Shown: positions 24,867 through 33,682, counted from the stretch's first letter. The stretch: 64,000 nucleotides of DNA from Micromonospora costi (GCF_003626655.1 NZ_RBAN01000003.1:744001-808000), one strand, 5' to 3'. Numbers and translations: made by a program. The notes: generated from the sequence alone by a model not told the origin.

Positions 24867-25811
24867 TCAGCCCGGGCCGATCTGGTCGAGCCGGCGCAGG
24901 ATCACTCCCTCCCGCAGCGCCCACGGGCAGATGTCCAGCTTGTCGACGCCGAGGCGGCGCATCACCGTCTCGGCCACGATGGCGCCGGCCAGGAGCTGGT
25001 GGGCCCGGCCCGCACTGACCCCCTCGAGTTCGACGAGCTGCCCGGGCGGGATGTGCCGGATGAAGCCGATCACCTGGCGCAGCCCGGTGCGGGTGAGGCT
25101 GCGCCGGGCCCAGAGGCCCGCCCCGGACGGGGCCGCCCCCGCCAGCCGGGCCAGCGTGCGGAACGTCTTGGAGGTGCCGGCCGGGCGGTCCCACCCCACG
25201 TCGACGATCTCCTTGACCACCGGGTCGAGCATGGTGTCGACGTACTCGCGCAGCTCCTCCACGGCCTGGGCGCTCGGCGGCGCCGTGTCCGCGGGCTCGA
25301 TCCGCAGCCGCTCCCGGCTCAGCCGCCCGGCGCCCAGCGGCAGCGAGACCGCCGCGTCGGGGAACTCGTCGATCCCGGCGGCGATCTCGAGGGAGCCGCC
25401 GCCGATGTCCAGCACCAGCAGCCGCCCGGCCGACCAGCCGAACCAGCGCCGGACCGCGAGGAACGTCATGCGCGCCTCGTCCGCACCGGGGAGGACCGCC
25501 AGGCGTACGCCCGTCTCGTCGCGGACGCGGGCCAGGACCTCGGCCGCGTTGGTGGCGTCACGGACCGCCGACGTCGCGAAGGCGATCAGGTCGTCGGTGT
25601 TCAGCCCCGCGGCCGCCGCCTTGGCCATGCTCACCGCCCGGACCAGGGTGTCCGCGCCCGCAGCGGTCAGCGCGCCGTCCGGGCCGATCTGCTCGGCGAG
25701 GCGCAGCACCACCTTCTCCGAGTGCGCCGGCCAGGGGTGCGCGCCGTGGTGCGCGTCCACCACCAGCAGATGCACCGTGTTGGAACCGACGTCGAGGACC
25801 CCCAGTCGCAT
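24867..25811 (-). CDS. Ppx/GppA-family exopolyphosphatase
   Basis: A 314-residue ASKHA-fold phosphatase. It begins LGVLDVGSNTVHLLVVDAH (phosphate-1 motif) and has the phosphate-2 motif LLVLDIGGGSLEIAAG. Such proteins cleave phosphate from polyphosphate or from (p)ppGpp pentaphosphate, so it may link to phosphate or stringent metabolism. It is the short actinobacterial form without the C-terminal HD extension. A -10 box TAGGGT lies 6 nt before the ATG. SenX3-RegX3 and PhoU are encoded about 1 kb away. Confidence 0.9.
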   Translation of the reverse strand: MRLGVLDVGSNTVHLLVVDAHHGAHPWPAHSEKVVLRLAEQIGPDGALTAAGADTLVRAVSMAKAAAAGLNTDDLIAFATSAVRDATNAAEVLARVRDETGVRLAVLPGADEARMTFLAVRRWFGWSAGRLLVLDIGGGSLEIAAGIDEFPDAAVSLPLGAGRLSRERLRIEPADTAPPSAQAVEELREYVDTMLDPVVKEIVDVGWDRPAGTSKTFRTLARLAGAAPSGAGLWARRSLTRTGLRQVIGFIRHIPPGQLVELEGVSAGRAHQLLAGAIVAETVMRRLGVDKLDICPWALREGVILRRLDQIGPG

Positions 25812-25884
25812 GAGTCGACCCTATTGGCAACACGTTTGGCCGGCTCGACGGCCCGCACGGTCGACCGCGCGTACGCTGGGCCGG

Positions 25885-26691
25885 GTGACGATGGAGCTCC
25901 GCGTACTGGTCGACGACCCGGGCGACCCGCGCAGCCGCGAGGTGCCGCTGGACTTCCCCCGGGAATGGATCGAGTTCACCGACCCGGCGGACGAGAGCCA
26001 CCTCATCCGGGCCGACCTGACCTGGCTGCTCTCCCGCTGGACCTGCATCTTCGGTCGCGGCTGCCACGGCATCATCGCCGGCCGGGCCGCCGAGGGCTGC
26101 TGCTCGCACGGCGCGTTCTTCACCGACTCGGACGACGAGAAGCGGGTGCGTGCCGCGGTCAAGCGGCTCACCCCGGAGACCTGGCAGCACTTCCGGCGCG
26201 GGTTCAAGAACTGGACCGCCAACGACACGATCGACGGCAAGAACCCGGCCCGGCGCACCGCCACCCAGAGCACCGACGGGCCGTGCGTCTTCCTCAACGA
26301 CGCCGACTTCCCCGGCGGGGGCGGGTGTGCCCTGCACGCGCAGGCGCTGCGCGACGGCGTGCACCCGCTGGAGTACAAGCCGGACGTGTGCTGGCAGCTG
26401 CCGATCCGGCGGGACCAGGAGTGGACGAAGCGGCCGGACAACACCAAGGTGCTGGTCTCCACCCTGACCGAGTTCGACCGGCGCGGCTGGGGCGCGGGCG
26501 GGCACGACCTCGACTGGTGGTGCACCTCCTCGACGGACGCGCACGTCGGCGCCGAGCCGATGTACATCTCGTACGGCCCGGAGCTCACCGCGCTGATCGG
26601 CGCCCCCGCGTACGCGCGGCTGGCCGAGCTGTGCGCGGTCCGCGTCCGTCAGGGCATGGTCGCACCGCACCCCGCCGACGATCAGTCCTGA
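25885..26691 (+). CDS. Conserved cysteine-rich protein of unknown function
   Basis: A 268-residue protein I cannot name. It has nine cysteines in a pattern that looks metal-binding: CIFGRGCHG and GCCSHGAFF near residue 60, CVFLND near 135, GCALHAQ near 148, then VCWQLPI, WWCTSS and LCAVRV. This loosely recalls the YkgJ/DUF3109 cysteine-cluster proteins, which bind iron-sulfur or zinc. The GTG at 25885 has TACGCT 7 nt upstream (25872-25877); an ATG at 25891 is the alternative. It is transcribed divergently from Ppx/GppA and ends facing regX3. Confidence 0.68.
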   Translation: MTMELRVLVDDPGDPRSREVPLDFPREWIEFTDPADESHLIRADLTWLLSRWTCIFGRGCHGIIAGRAAEGCCSHGAFFTDSDDEKRVRAAVKRLTPETWQHFRRGFKNWTANDTIDGKNPARRTATQSTDGPCVFLNDADFPGGGGCALHAQALRDGVHPLEYKPDVCWQLPIRRDQEWTKRPDNTKVLVSTLTEFDRRGWGAGGHDLDWWCTSSTDAHVGAEPMYISYGPELTALIGAPAYARLAELCAVRVRQGMVAPHPADDQS

Positions 26692-26707
26692 TCACCCGAT
26701 CCGGCCC

Positions 26708-26742
26708 GGTCGGGGCCCACGCGTCCGGCGCGGCCCCCGACC
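26708..26742. terminator. GC-rich inverted repeat between convergent genes
   Basis: GGTCGGGGCC and GGCCCCCGACC pair with one bulge across a 14-nt loop. It lies between the 3' ends of the cysteine-rich gene and regX3, so it could terminate both. Confidence 0.55.
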
Positions 26743-26755
26743 CGACGGCCGCCGA

Positions 26756-27439
26756 TCAGGGCTCGAACTTGTAGCCCAGGCCACGCACGGTGACGATGTA
26801 CCGCGGCGCGGACGGCTCCGGCTCGATCTTCGAACGGAGCCGCTTCACGTGCACGTCCAGGGTCTTCGTGTCGCCGACGTAGTCGGCGCCCCAGACCCGG
26901 TCGATGAGCTGACCCCGGGTGAGCACCCGCCCGGCGTTGCGCAGCAGCAACTCCAGCAGCTCGAACTCCTTGAGCGGGAGCTGCACCGGGCCGCCGTCCA
27001 CCGTCACGACGTGGCGCTCGATGTCCATGCGGACCGGGCCGGCGGCCAGCGTCGGGGCACCCGACTCGGCTGCCTCCGGGCTCTGCCGGCGCAGCACGGC
27101 CCGGATCCGGGCGACCAGCTCGCGCGGCGAGTACGGCTTGGTCACGTAGTCGTCGGCCCCGATCTCCAGGCCGACCACCTTGTCGATCTCACTGTCCCGG
27201 GCGGTGACCATGATGATCGGCACGTGCGAGCGCTGCCGGAGCTGCCGGCAGACCTCGGTGCCCGACATTTCGGGCAGCATCAGGTCGAGCAGCACGATGT
27301 CGGCGCCGGTCCGGTCGAACTCGGTCAGGGCGGAGGTGCCGGTCGCGGCGACCGAGACCTCGAAGCCCTCCTTGCGGAGCATGTACGACAGGGCGTCGGA
27401 GAACGACTCCTCGTCCTCGACCACCAGAACGCGGCTCAA
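26756..27439 (-). CDS. regX3: Phosphate-responsive response regulator RegX3 (PhoP-type)
   Basis: A 227-residue OmpR/PhoB-family regulator, the same length as Mycobacterium RegX3. The receiver domain has VVEDEESF and the phospho-acceptor aspartate in IVLLDLMLPEMSG. The winged helix is VLTRGQLIDRVWGADYVGD, then KTLDVHVKRLRSK. I choose a TTG start at 27439, preceded by GGAAAGGA 7 nt upstream; the frame is open further upstream, but that part lies inside senX3 in another frame. It is controlled by SenX3, encoded 22 bp upstream, and should bind PHO boxes such as the one at 28818-28850. Confidence 0.93.
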   Translation of the reverse strand: MSRVLVVEDEESFSDALSYMLRKEGFEVSVAATGTSALTEFDRTGADIVLLDLMLPEMSGTEVCRQLRQRSHVPIIMVTARDSEIDKVVGLEIGADDYVTKPYSPRELVARIRAVLRRQSPEAAESGAPTLAAGPVRMDIERHVVTVDGGPVQLPLKEFELLELLLRNAGRVLTRGQLIDRVWGADYVGDTKTLDVHVKRLRSKIEPEPSAPRYIVTVRGLGYKFEP

Positions 27440-27461
27440 CGGGTATTCCTTTCCATTGCTG

Positions 27462-28745
27462 TCAGACCTGCCGAAGCTCGGCCGGACCGGGCTCGATCCC
27501 AGCGCCCGGCAGTGTCGCCAGGAGGTCTTCCGGGGGTCGGGCGGGCAGCCGGAGGGTGAACGTCGACCCACCACCAAGAGTGCTCGACACATCGACCCGT
27601 CCGCCATGGTTGCTCGCGATGTGTTTGACGATGGCCAGCCCCAGCCCCGTACCGCCGGTGGCCCGCGAGCGCGCCTGGTCGGCGCGGTAGAACCGCTCGA
27701 AGATCCGGTCGACGTCGGTGGGGGCGATGCCGATGCCCTGGTCGGCCACGGCGATCTCGACGTGCTCCTCGCCACCACGGACGGTGATCCGTACCGTCGT
27801 GCCGTCGCCCGAGTAGTTGATGGCGTTCTCGGCCAGGTTGGCCACCGCCGTGGCGAGCTGGGTGTCACTGCCGTACACGGTGAGCCCCCGGTCGCCCTCG
27901 GCCACGACCTCGATGCCGCGGGCGGAGGCGGTGGTGCGCGTACGGTCGACCACCTCGGCGATCACCCAGTCCACCGAGACCGGCTCGGGCGCCGGCTGCG
28001 GCTCGGCGCCCTGGAGGCGGGTCAGTTCGAGCAACTCCTGCACCAGCCGGCCCAGCCGGGTCGACTCGTGCTGGATGCGCTCGGCGAACCGGCGCGCGGC
28101 GACCATGTCCTCGGACAGGTCCGGCGCGGCGTCGGTGGCCGGCTCGGTGGCGTCCAGCAGCGCCTCGGCCAGCAGCTGGAGGGCACCGATCGGGGTCTTC
28201 AGCTCGTGGCTGACGTTCGCCACGAAGTCCCGCCGCACCCGGGCCAGCCGGTGCGACTCGGTGACGTCGGCCGCCTCCACGGCGATGTAGCCGGCGCCCA
28301 CGCCCATGGCCCGCAGGTGCACGCCCAGCGGGTTGTCCCCCGCGCTGTCGCGGCCCCGGGGGAGGTCCAGCTCGATCTCGCGCCGGATGCCCGTGCGCCG
28401 GACCTGGCCGGCGAGGGTACGGATCAGGGGGTGGGCCGCGATCGAGCCCGGGGTCGTGCCGGTACGCAGCAGCCCCATGGCGCGGGCCGCCGGGTTGACG
28501 AGGACGGGCACGTCGTCCGGGTCCAGCACCACCACGCCGGCCCGGAGCGAGTCGATCGTGCGGCGGCCGAGCCCGGCCTGCGGATCTTCGGCGATGGCCG
28601 GCCTCCCCGTACTCCATCGGGAGCCACCGCCCCCGGTCGACCTGGCGCGGCGGCCCGGCCCGCCACGGAACCGGGGCAGCAGGAGCCCGACGACCAGTCC
28701 GGCCGCCAGCGCCACGGCCACCACGACCGCCACCACCCACTCCAC
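27462..28745 (-). CDS. senX3: Sensor histidine kinase SenX3 (PhoR-type)
   Basis: A 427-residue kinase with one N-terminal transmembrane segment (WVVAVVVAVALAAGLVVGLL) and little outside the membrane. A PAS-like region lies at ~55-170. The phospho-histidine is in FVANVSHELKTPIGALQLLA. ATP-binding boxes are NLAENAINYSGDG, DQGIGI and TGLGLAIVKHIASNHGG. It signals phosphate limitation, together with PhoU and the Pst transporter, to RegX3. The GTG at 28745 follows TACGAT (28757-28752) by 6 nt. It is divergent from phoU, with the PHO box between them. Confidence 0.93.
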   Translation of the reverse strand: MEWVVAVVVAVALAAGLVVGLLLPRFRGGPGRRARSTGGGGSRWSTGRPAIAEDPQAGLGRRTIDSLRAGVVVLDPDDVPVLVNPAARAMGLLRTGTTPGSIAAHPLIRTLAGQVRRTGIRREIELDLPRGRDSAGDNPLGVHLRAMGVGAGYIAVEAADVTESHRLARVRRDFVANVSHELKTPIGALQLLAEALLDATEPATDAAPDLSEDMVAARRFAERIQHESTRLGRLVQELLELTRLQGAEPQPAPEPVSVDWVIAEVVDRTRTTASARGIEVVAEGDRGLTVYGSDTQLATAVANLAENAINYSGDGTTVRITVRGGEEHVEIAVADQGIGIAPTDVDRIFERFYRADQARSRATGGTGLGLAIVKHIASNHGGRVDVSSTLGGGSTFTLRLPARPPEDLLATLPGAGIEPGPAELRQV

Positions 28746-28817
28746 CCGGCGATCGTAGGGTCATTGTTAACCTGGCGACCGCCCAGAACGGGATGAATCA
28801 GGCTCGCTTCTGGCAAA

Positions 28818-28850
28818 GTTCACTTCCACGTCCGGCGTCGTTCACCGGGG
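28818..28850 (+). promoter_or_regulatory. PHO box between senX3 and phoU
   Basis: GTTCACTTCCA (28818-28828) and GTTCACCGGGG (28840-28850) are 11-bp PHO direct-repeat units separated by exactly one 11-bp unit. GTTAATG follows as a degenerate unit. Streptomyces PhoP binds GTTCACC-type repeats in the same divergent region, so RegX3 binding here is likely, with control of phoU and perhaps of its own operon. Confidence 0.75.
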
Positions 28851-28945
28851 TTAATGTCGGATCCGCCCGTACGACCTACCGTGGTCCGCACCGCTCAAAC
28901 GATGCGCCGGCAGCCCGCCGGCGACGGATTCCACAGGACGTGACA

Positions 28946-29599
28946 ATGCGCGACGAGTTCCGGGCCGACCTGCACATCGTCAGCCAGCTGCTGGTGGACA
29001 TGGCCGAGGGGGTCCGCTCCGCCATGCGCCAGGCCACCCGGGCCCTGCTCACCGCCGACCGGCAGGCGGCCGAGACGGTCATCGAGCGGGACGCCGAGAT
29101 CGACGACCTCTACCGCCACGTCGAGGAGCGGGTCTGCGATCTGCTGGCCCGCCAGGCGCCGGTCGCCTCCGACCTCCGCGCCATGATCACCGCTCTGCAC
29201 GTGGCCGCCGACCTGGAGCGGATGGGCGACCTGGCCGACCACGTGGCCAAGACCGCCCTGCGCCGGCACCCCTCGCCCGCGGTGCCCGCCGAGCTGCGGC
29301 AGATCTTCACCGACATGGCCGCCATCGCCGACCGGATGGCCGAGAAGATCGGGTCTGTGCTCGCCAAGCCCGACGCCGACATCGCCGCCGAACTCGACCG
29401 TGACGACGACGCCATGGACGAGCTGCACAAGCACCTCTTCGGCGTGCTGCTCGGCGACGACTGGCCGTACGGCGTGGAGACCGCGATCGACGCCACCCTC
29501 CTGGGCCGCTTCTACGAGCGGTTCGCCGACCACGCCGTGAACGCGGGCGAGCACGTCGTCTACCTGATCACCGGCGAGACCGCCGCCTCGCCGAGCTGA
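28946..29599 (+). CDS. phoU: Phosphate transport system regulator PhoU
   Basis: A 217-residue helical protein with two PhoU repeats (residues ~10-100 and ~115-205; for example DLERMGDLADHVAKTAL and YERFADHAVNAGEHVVYL). Each carries the E/DxxxD metal-site pattern. It links the Pst transporter to the SenX3 kinase and keeps the system off when phosphate is ample. The ATG at 28946 has AGGA 8 nt upstream; an open frame from 28793 would run through the PHO box and is rejected. Confidence 0.94.
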   Translation: MRDEFRADLHIVSQLLVDMAEGVRSAMRQATRALLTADRQAAETVIERDAEIDDLYRHVEERVCDLLARQAPVASDLRAMITALHVAADLERMGDLADHVAKTALRRHPSPAVPAELRQIFTDMAAIADRMAEKIGSVLAKPDADIAAELDRDDDAMDELHKHLFGVLLGDDWPYGVETAIDATLLGRFYERFADHAVNAGEHVVYLITGETAASPS

Positions 29600-29607
29600 C
29601 CCTCGGC

Positions 29608-29645
29608 ACGACGAAGGCCCCCGGGTGACCGGGGGCCTTCGTCGT
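29608..29645. terminator. Perfect 17-bp bidirectional terminator between phoU and gpmA
   Basis: ACGACGAAGGCCCCCGG and its exact complement flank a GTGA tetraloop. It lies in the 50-bp gap between the convergent phoU and gpmA stop codons. This is the strongest terminator-like hairpin in the window. Confidence 0.85.
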
Positions 29646-29649
29646 CGGG

Positions 29650-30417
29650 TCAGCGGCCCTGGTTGGCGACCGCGGCGGCGGCATCCTTGGCGGCCTCCGG
29701 GTCCAGGTACGTCCCGCCCAGGACCTGCGGGCGCAGGTGGGGGTCCAGGTCGTACCGCAACGGGATGCCGGTGGGGATGTTGAGCTTCGCGATCGCCTCG
29801 TCGGAGATCTGGTCGAGGTGCTTCACGAGGGCGCGCAGCGAGTTGCCGTGCGCGGCCACCAGGACCGTACGGCCGGCCAGGATGTCCGGCACGATCGAGT
29901 CGTACCAGTACGGCAGCATCCGCTCGACCACGTCCTTGAGGCACTCGGTGCGCGGCATCAGCTCGGTGGGCAGCAGCGCGTACCGGGGGTCGCCCACCTG
30001 CGACCACTCGTCGTTGTCGTCGATGGGCGGCGGCGGGGTGTCGTACGAACGCCGCCAGAGCATGAACTGCTCCTCGCCGTACTCGTCGAGGGTCTGCTTC
30101 TTGTTCTTGCCCTGGAGGGCGCCGTAGTGCCGCTCGTTGAGCCGCCACGACCGGCGCACCGCGATCCAGTGCCGGTCTGCCGCGCTCAGCGCCAGCTCCG
30201 CCGTGCGGATGGCGCGGCGCAGCACGCTCGTGTGCACCACGTCCGGCAGCAGGCCGTGCTCGCGGAGCAGCTCGCCGCCACGCCGGGCCTCGGCCTCGCC
30301 CTTGGCGGTCAGGTCGACGTCGACCCAGCCGGTGAAGAGGTTCTTGGCGTTCCAGTCGCTCTCGCCGTGCCGCAGCAGGACCAGCGTCCCGATGGTGGGC
30401 CCCTCGCTCGCTGTCAT
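29650..30417 (-). CDS. gpmA: 2,3-bisphosphoglycerate-dependent phosphoglycerate mutase
   Basis: GpmA interconverts 3- and 2-phosphoglycerate in glycolysis. The 255-residue protein has the catalytic phospho-histidine in LVLLRHGESDWN near residue 17 and the second catalytic histidine in LVAAHGNSLRALVKHL. Substrate-binding segments FTGWVDVDLT and NERHYGALQGKNK are family hallmarks. The ATG at 30417 is chosen over upstream ATGs at 30426 and 30441 because a CAGGAT element lies 7 nt before it and the homology begins at MTASEGPTIG. Confidence 0.95.
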   Translation of the reverse strand: MTASEGPTIGTLVLLRHGESDWNAKNLFTGWVDVDLTAKGEAEARRGGELLREHGLLPDVVHTSVLRRAIRTAELALSAADRHWIAVRRSWRLNERHYGALQGKNKKQTLDEYGEEQFMLWRRSYDTPPPPIDDNDEWSQVGDPRYALLPTELMPRTECLKDVVERMLPYWYDSIVPDILAGRTVLVAAHGNSLRALVKHLDQISDEAIAKLNIPTGIPLRYDLDPHLRPQVLGGTYLDPEAAKDAAAAVANQGR

Positions 30418-30571
30418 ACGGATCATCCTGCCGTACGGCACCCACGGACACGCGGGGACCCGTCGTGACGACCACCACGTGGAAAAGCTGATGACCAGCG
30501 TTCCCGCCCGCGACTAGGTTGTAAGGCGCTTCAGATAGATCGGTCATTACCGAAGCGGGGGGACGGCGCGG

Positions 30572-31891
30572 ATGCGGACGGTGCGGGGCTGGTTTCGGGA
30601 GACGGCGGGCGGACTGCCGGCACGGTTCTGGTACCTCTGGACCGGCACGCTGATCAACCGGCTCGGCTCCTTCGTCCTGGTCTTCCTCGCCATCTACCTC
30701 ACCCAGGAGCGCGGCTTCTCCGCCTCCCAGGCCGGCCTGGTGATCGGCCTGTGGGGCGTCGGCGGAGCGGTCGGCACCACCATCGGCGGCACGCTGGCCG
30801 ACCGCTGGGGTCGGCGGCCCACACTCTTCACCGCGCACCTCGGCGCGGCCACCATGATGCTGGCGCTCGGCCTGGCCCGACCGCTGTGGGCCGTGGCGCT
30901 CGGCGCCCTGCTGCTCGGGGCGTTCGCCGAGGCGGCCCGCCCGGCGTTCGGCGCCATGATGATCGACGTGGTGCCGGAGAAGGACCGGCTGCGCGCCTTC
31001 TCGCTGAACTACTGGGCGATCAACCTCGGCTTCGCCTGCGCGGCCGTGCTCGCCGGCTTCGCCGCGCAGGCCGGCTACCTGCTGCTCTTCGTGGTCGACG
31101 CGGCCACCACCCTGATCACCGCGGTGGTCATCTTCACCCGCGTGGGCGAGACCCGGCGGGCGGCCAGCCCCGTCCGCGCGGGCACGGCGGCCCCGGCCGG
31201 CGCGCTGCGCACCATTCTCAGCGACCGGATCTACCTCGGCTTCGTGGCGCTCAACCTCTTCGCCGCGCTGGTCTTCCTCCAGCACATCTCGATGCTGCCG
31301 ATCGCCATGGGCGACTCCGGTCTGAGCCCCGCCACGTACGGCTCGGTGATCGCGCTCAACGGCGTGCTCATCGTCGTCGGTCAGCTCTTCGTGCCCCGGC
31401 TGATCCGTGGCCGCAGCCGGTCGCACGTGCTGGCCCTCGCCTCCCTCGTGACGGGCGTCGGCTTCGGGCTCACCGCGTTCGCCGACGTCGCCTGGTTCTA
31501 CGGGCTCACGGTGCTGATCTGGACGGTCGGCGAGATGCTCAACTCGCCCTCGAACGCCACCCTCATCGCCGAGCTCTCCCCCGCCGAGCTGCGCGGTCGC
31601 TACCAGGGCGTGTTCTCGCTCTCCTGGCAGATCGCCGGCGCGGCCGCGCCGATCCTCGGCGGCGTGGTCCGCGAGCACGCCGGCAACACGGCGCTCTGGG
31701 CGTCGTGCGCCGCGATCGGCGGTGTCATGGCGGTCGCCCACCTGGTCTCCGGCCCGGCCCGCGAGCGGCGTGCCGTGGCGCTGCGCCGCGCCGCCCAGTC
31801 GGCCGTCCCGGTCACGACCATCGAGCCGCCGGTGCCGTCGACGGCCGAGGCGGCCGCCACCGGACCGGCCGAGCCCGTCCGGGCGAACTGA
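30572..31891 (+). CDS. Major facilitator superfamily transporter (first of a tandem pair)
   Basis: A 439-residue MFS protein with about 12 transmembrane helices and the loop-2/3 motif GTLADRWGRRPTLF (residues ~78). It starts VRGWFRETAGGLPARFWYL, very like the next transporter, so the two arose by duplication. It is probably a proton-coupled exporter of drugs or metabolites; the substrate is unknown. The ATG has a GGGGGAC ribosome-site-like stretch upstream. The C-terminus is a polar tail of ~40 residues. Confidence 0.88.
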   Translation: MRTVRGWFRETAGGLPARFWYLWTGTLINRLGSFVLVFLAIYLTQERGFSASQAGLVIGLWGVGGAVGTTIGGTLADRWGRRPTLFTAHLGAATMMLALGLARPLWAVALGALLLGAFAEAARPAFGAMMIDVVPEKDRLRAFSLNYWAINLGFACAAVLAGFAAQAGYLLLFVVDAATTLITAVVIFTRVGETRRAASPVRAGTAAPAGALRTILSDRIYLGFVALNLFAALVFLQHISMLPIAMGDSGLSPATYGSVIALNGVLIVVGQLFVPRLIRGRSRSHVLALASLVTGVGFGLTAFADVAWFYGLTVLIWTVGEMLNSPSNATLIAELSPAELRGRYQGVFSLSWQIAGAAAPILGGVVREHAGNTALWASCAAIGGVMAVAHLVSGPARERRAVALRRAAQSAVPVTTIEPPVPSTAEAAATGPAEPVRAN

Positions 31892-32004
31892 CGGCGGCGG
31901 GGTCACCGCAGGGCGGATGTCACCGGGCGTCGGTCCGGGCGGCCCGGAGCGTCCGATACGGTCGGGGCGGAAACGGTTAAGAAACCGAACTGTCTGGAGG
32001 ACGG

Positions 32005-33342
32005 GTGCACCCCCTGCGCCGCTGGTGGCACGAAACCGCAGGTGGGCTACCCGCCACCTTCTGGTACCTCTGGGCGGGCATCCTCATCAACCGCGCCGGC
32101 GCGTTCGCGATGCTCTTCCTGTCGCTGTACCTCACCGACGAGCGGGGCGCCAGCGAGGCCCTCGCCGGCATGGTGGTCGGTGCGTACGGGGCCGGCGGCG
32201 CCGTCGGGGTGCTGCTGGGCGGGGTGCTCACCGACCGCTGGGGGCGGCGGGCCACCCTGCTCGTGGCGCACCTGACCACCGCCGGCCTGATGGTCGCGCT
32301 GGCCCTCAGCACGCACCTGGTGCTCATCGCGGTGCTCGCGGCGCTGGTCGGGGTCGTGCACTCGATGCCCAGCCCGGCCTTCGTGGCGGCGATCGTCGAC
32401 CTTGTGCCCGAGCCACGCCGGTCGCGCGCCTTCAACCTCCAGTTCTGGGCCTTCAACCTCGGCATGGCCGTCGCGTCCCTGCTGGCCGGCGTCCTGGCCG
32501 AGGCGAGCTTCCTCGCGTTGTTCCTGGTCGACGCGGCCGCCACGCTGGCCACCGCCGGTGTGATCGCCTGGAAGGTGCCGGAGACGCTGCGCGGCACGTC
32601 CACGCCGTCGCCCGCGGCACGCGCCGAGGCGCCGGCTGCGCTGTCCGCCTCCGCACCGCCGTCCGGCCCGGCCGCACCACGCCGCGCCCGGCGGCCGGGC
32701 CTGCTCACCGCGCTCACCGACCGGATCTTCCTGACCTTCGTCGGGCTCACCTTCGTGCTGGCCGTCCTCAGCATGCAGACCTCGACGATCATGCCGCTGG
32801 CGATGCGCGCGGACGGGCTGAGCCCGTCGGCGTACGGCCTCGTGGTGGCGCTCGGCGGTGCGCTGATCGTGCTGGGCCAGCTGTTCGTGCCCCGGCTGAT
32901 CGACCGGCACCGCAAGCACGTCGTGCTCGCCGCCTCCACCGGCCTGATGGCGCTCGGGTTCGGCGTGCTCACCATCGCCGACGAGCTGGCCGTCTACCTG
33001 GGCGCCGCCGTCGTCTGGACGATCGGCTCGATGCTCGCCGCGCCGCCGAACGCACAGATCAACGCCGACCTCGCGCCGCCCGAGCTGCGCGGCCGCTACC
33101 AGTCGGTCTTCTACCTGACCTTCCCCGCCGCCTCGTTCGTGGCGCCCACGCTGGGCGGGGTGAGCCTGCAGTACCTCGGCTCCGCGCACTGGCTCATCGT
33201 GGGCGGCCTCGGCCTGGTCGCCGCCGCCGGGCACCTGCTCGCCGGGCCGCCCCGCGAACGGCGGGTCGCGGCGCTGCGCCGGAGCATGGCGTACGGCCGG
33301 GCCGACCGGACCGAGGCCGAAGACCGCGTCCCCGCCGTCTGA
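32005..33342 (+). CDS. Major facilitator superfamily transporter (second of the pair)
   Basis: A 445-residue MFS protein with ~12 helices and the motif GGVLTDRWGRRATLLV (residues ~75). Its N-terminus (LRRWWHETAGGLPATFWYLW) matches its upstream neighbour at most positions. A proline- and alanine-rich loop of ~45 residues joins the two halves. GGAGG lies 7 nt before the GTG. It is either co-transcribed with the first gene or has its own promoter in the 113-bp gap. The substrate is unknown. Confidence 0.88.
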   Translation: MHPLRRWWHETAGGLPATFWYLWAGILINRAGAFAMLFLSLYLTDERGASEALAGMVVGAYGAGGAVGVLLGGVLTDRWGRRATLLVAHLTTAGLMVALALSTHLVLIAVLAALVGVVHSMPSPAFVAAIVDLVPEPRRSRAFNLQFWAFNLGMAVASLLAGVLAEASFLALFLVDAAATLATAGVIAWKVPETLRGTSTPSPAARAEAPAALSASAPPSGPAAPRRARRPGLLTALTDRIFLTFVGLTFVLAVLSMQTSTIMPLAMRADGLSPSAYGLVVALGGALIVLGQLFVPRLIDRHRKHVVLAASTGLMALGFGVLTIADELAVYLGAAVVWTIGSMLAAPPNAQINADLAPPELRGRYQSVFYLTFPAASFVAPTLGGVSLQYLGSAHWLIVGGLGLVAAAGHLLAGPPRERRVAALRRSMAYGRADRTEAEDRVPAV

Positions 33343-33390
33343 CGAGCGCTCCGCACACGTCGGCCGGTCGCCGCCTCGACGCGCGCGTCT

Positions 33391-33659
33391 CGTCCCTGTC
33401 GAGCTGCCCCAGATATGGGGCGGCGATGGGGCAGGGCCAGGGTGATCGACTCCATGTCGCCGATCTGGCGGGGTCGCCATCGCTCGGACCGAGCCATATC
33501 GGCGATCTGCTGTGGATCACCCAAGCCGGTCCACGGCGCGTAGTACGGCGACGATTCTCGCTGAATCGCCGATATGTCCCTATGCCGCCCAGCTGACCTC
33601 GGATGCGCCCGACGCGCATCGTGGTGTGCCCCAAATCTGGGGCAGCTCGGCAGGGACCG
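33391..33659. repeat. Nested inverted-repeat element of about 270 bp
   Basis: The ends form a long imperfect inverted repeat: the ~31 bases at 33391-33421 pair with 33628-33659 at about 28 positions with one gap. Each arm also holds a small palindrome of its own (GCCCCAGATATGGGGC and GCCCCAAATCTGGGGC). Inside are two further exact repeats: GGGTGATC (33441) with GATCACCC (33515), and CATATCGGCGAT (33495-33506) with ATCGCCGATATG (33565-33576). No plausible protein lies within. It looks like a small non-coding mobile element or structured RNA. It sits between the convergent MFS gene and the histone-like gene. Confidence 0.75.
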
Positions 33660-33682
33660 AACGACGCTACCCACAACGCAAA

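Noticed and set aside
28895..31906. A 1003-codon open frame on the minus strand
   Set aside because: It overlaps phoU, gpmA and an MFS gene, is low-complexity rich in R, G, A and H, and follows the third-position GC bias of the real genes.
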